Both the position numbers and the translations under genes were made by a program. 64,000 bases of DNA, from the NCBI GenBank assembly GCA_964247055.1, contig OZ176054.1, positions 62,001 through 126,000 of the forward strand, read 5' to 3'. The DNA is from Paragordius varius (taxonomy: Eukaryota > Nematomorpha). Numbering within the stretch: position 1 is the first letter of the stretch; each line of letters starts with the position of its first letter. The notes under the pieces are model-generated. The model worked only from the letters and a program-made list of their open reading frames with translations, did not search any database and had not been told where the DNA came from. Shown piece by piece: positions 63,967-64,000 of the stretch.

Positions 63967-64000
63967 ATGGCTACCTAAAATCCAAATTTGATCAGGTGAT

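Larger units (their letters stand above)
1..64000 (+). repeat. Satellite DNA array, 172-173 bp monomer
   Basis: The whole window is a head-to-tail array of one monomer. The anchor ATGGCTACC recurs at 15, 188, 361, 533, 706 and so on to 63967, with steps of almost always 170-174 bp, giving about 370 copies. All copies have the same orientation and no foreign sequence interrupts them. Base composition is about 45 G/C per 173 bases. The best conserved parts are about 1-30 (ATGGCTACC through TGATCAGG) and about 124-173 (the palindrome and the A/T-rich tail). Most variation lies at 37-60, 76-84 and 93-121. Unit lengths near 170 bp are common in centromeric satellites such as human alpha satellite (171 bp), which is the basis for inferring a heterochromatic or centromeric role; the sequence itself does not prove it. 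I do not recognise the family or species. Confidence 0.99.
52771..64000 (+). repeat. Heterogeneous zone E
   Basis: About 65 monomers with more small indels than elsewhere: GATCAGGTCGCC (53488), a shortened centre AAATATTTAAATTTATT (near 54797), CCAAAATCAGG (55532), GTGCACC (55898), AAATCAAAAAATTT (58756), TTTTTGAATTTT (58912 and 59770), AATGGTACC (60519) and TTTTTAATTTAAAAAATTT (61333). Private variants include GATGACGCC, GCGTAGGTC with TTTCATC, TTCGATC, TTGTGTAG and ATTGTGGAG. No non-satellite sequence appears. Confidence 0.85.

Noticed and set aside
1-64000. Protein-coding genes in the array
   Set aside because: In an intact monomer the three forward frames stop at positions 10-12, 23-25 and 41-43, and the three reverse frames stop within the complement of about 4-16 and the A-rich linker. 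The unit length is not a multiple of three, so no frame is kept. Only short spurious frames are possible.
1-64000. CRISPR array
   Set aside because: The spacing is regular, but the whole unit is repeated and there are no unique spacers. The unit is 172 bp, and the array is far longer than CRISPR arrays and has no associated genes.
1-64000. Iteron-type or AT-rich replication origin of a prokaryote
   Set aside because: Iterons are short and few, and no replication gene is near. A 64-kb pure array of 172-bp units fits a eukaryotic satellite instead.
1-64000. Transposon, LINE, SINE, LTR element or virus fossil within the array
   Set aside because: I followed the monomer anchors across the window and found no gap in the series larger than a monomer and no non-satellite sequence.

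Overview
The window is one uninterrupted tandem satellite DNA array. From the first base to the last it consists of head-to-tail copies of a single AT-rich monomer of 172-173 bp (about 26% GC, about 370 copies), all in the same orientation. I see no gene, RNA gene, transposon, LTR element, CRISPR array, telomere repeat or unique spacer. In an intact monomer, all three forward frames and all three reverse frames meet a stop, so no frame can run much beyond one monomer. A pure 64-kb array with a nucleosome-sized unit, no inversions and no insertions points to eukaryotic heterochromatin, most likely a (peri)centromeric or similar satellite block in a long-read assembly. The species cannot be named from this sequence. 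Throughout, monomer position 1 is the A of the conserved ATGGCTACC; in the reference monomer (15-187) consensus position n is window base n+14. Monomers differ at linked positions and fall into four main classes, named by the bases at about 93-105: 'ggag..gggct', 'cgag..ggagt', 'gggg..ggact' and 'tgag..gacttt' (the last usually with CATAACC). Further markers are CACC/CGCC/CACT/CAAC/GGCC at 37-40 and the T-tract at 45-52. These markers let blocks be traced. Layout: 1-5044 is block A1, repeated at 15517-20559 (A2). 5181-9662 is block C1, related to C2 at 41062-45716; C1 carries an extra 1210-bp cassette that includes six identical monomers. 9663-15530 is a zone dominated by the ggag and tgag classes. 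20524-25553 is a zone of short tandem duplications (1377 and 1850 bp steps) with three 126-bp deletion monomers. 25554-41061 is a 7754-bp (45-monomer) unit present twice in direct tandem (B1, B2) and almost identical; the crossover that made it falls in a 22-bp interval. 46235-50362 holds two tandem 2064-bp (12-monomer) units, D1 and D2, also found inside B1 and B2. 50363-52770 is dimeric (345 bp). 52771-64000 is a more heterogeneous zone with many small indels and its own duplicated block (E1/E2). The window records satellite evolution by repeated unequal exchange and segment copying at several scales, from one monomer to 45. The monomer holds a perfect 24-bp palindrome and a nested inverted repeat that could form cruciform or hairpin DNA. 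I found no convincing new protein or RNA system; the interest lies in the array's structure and history.
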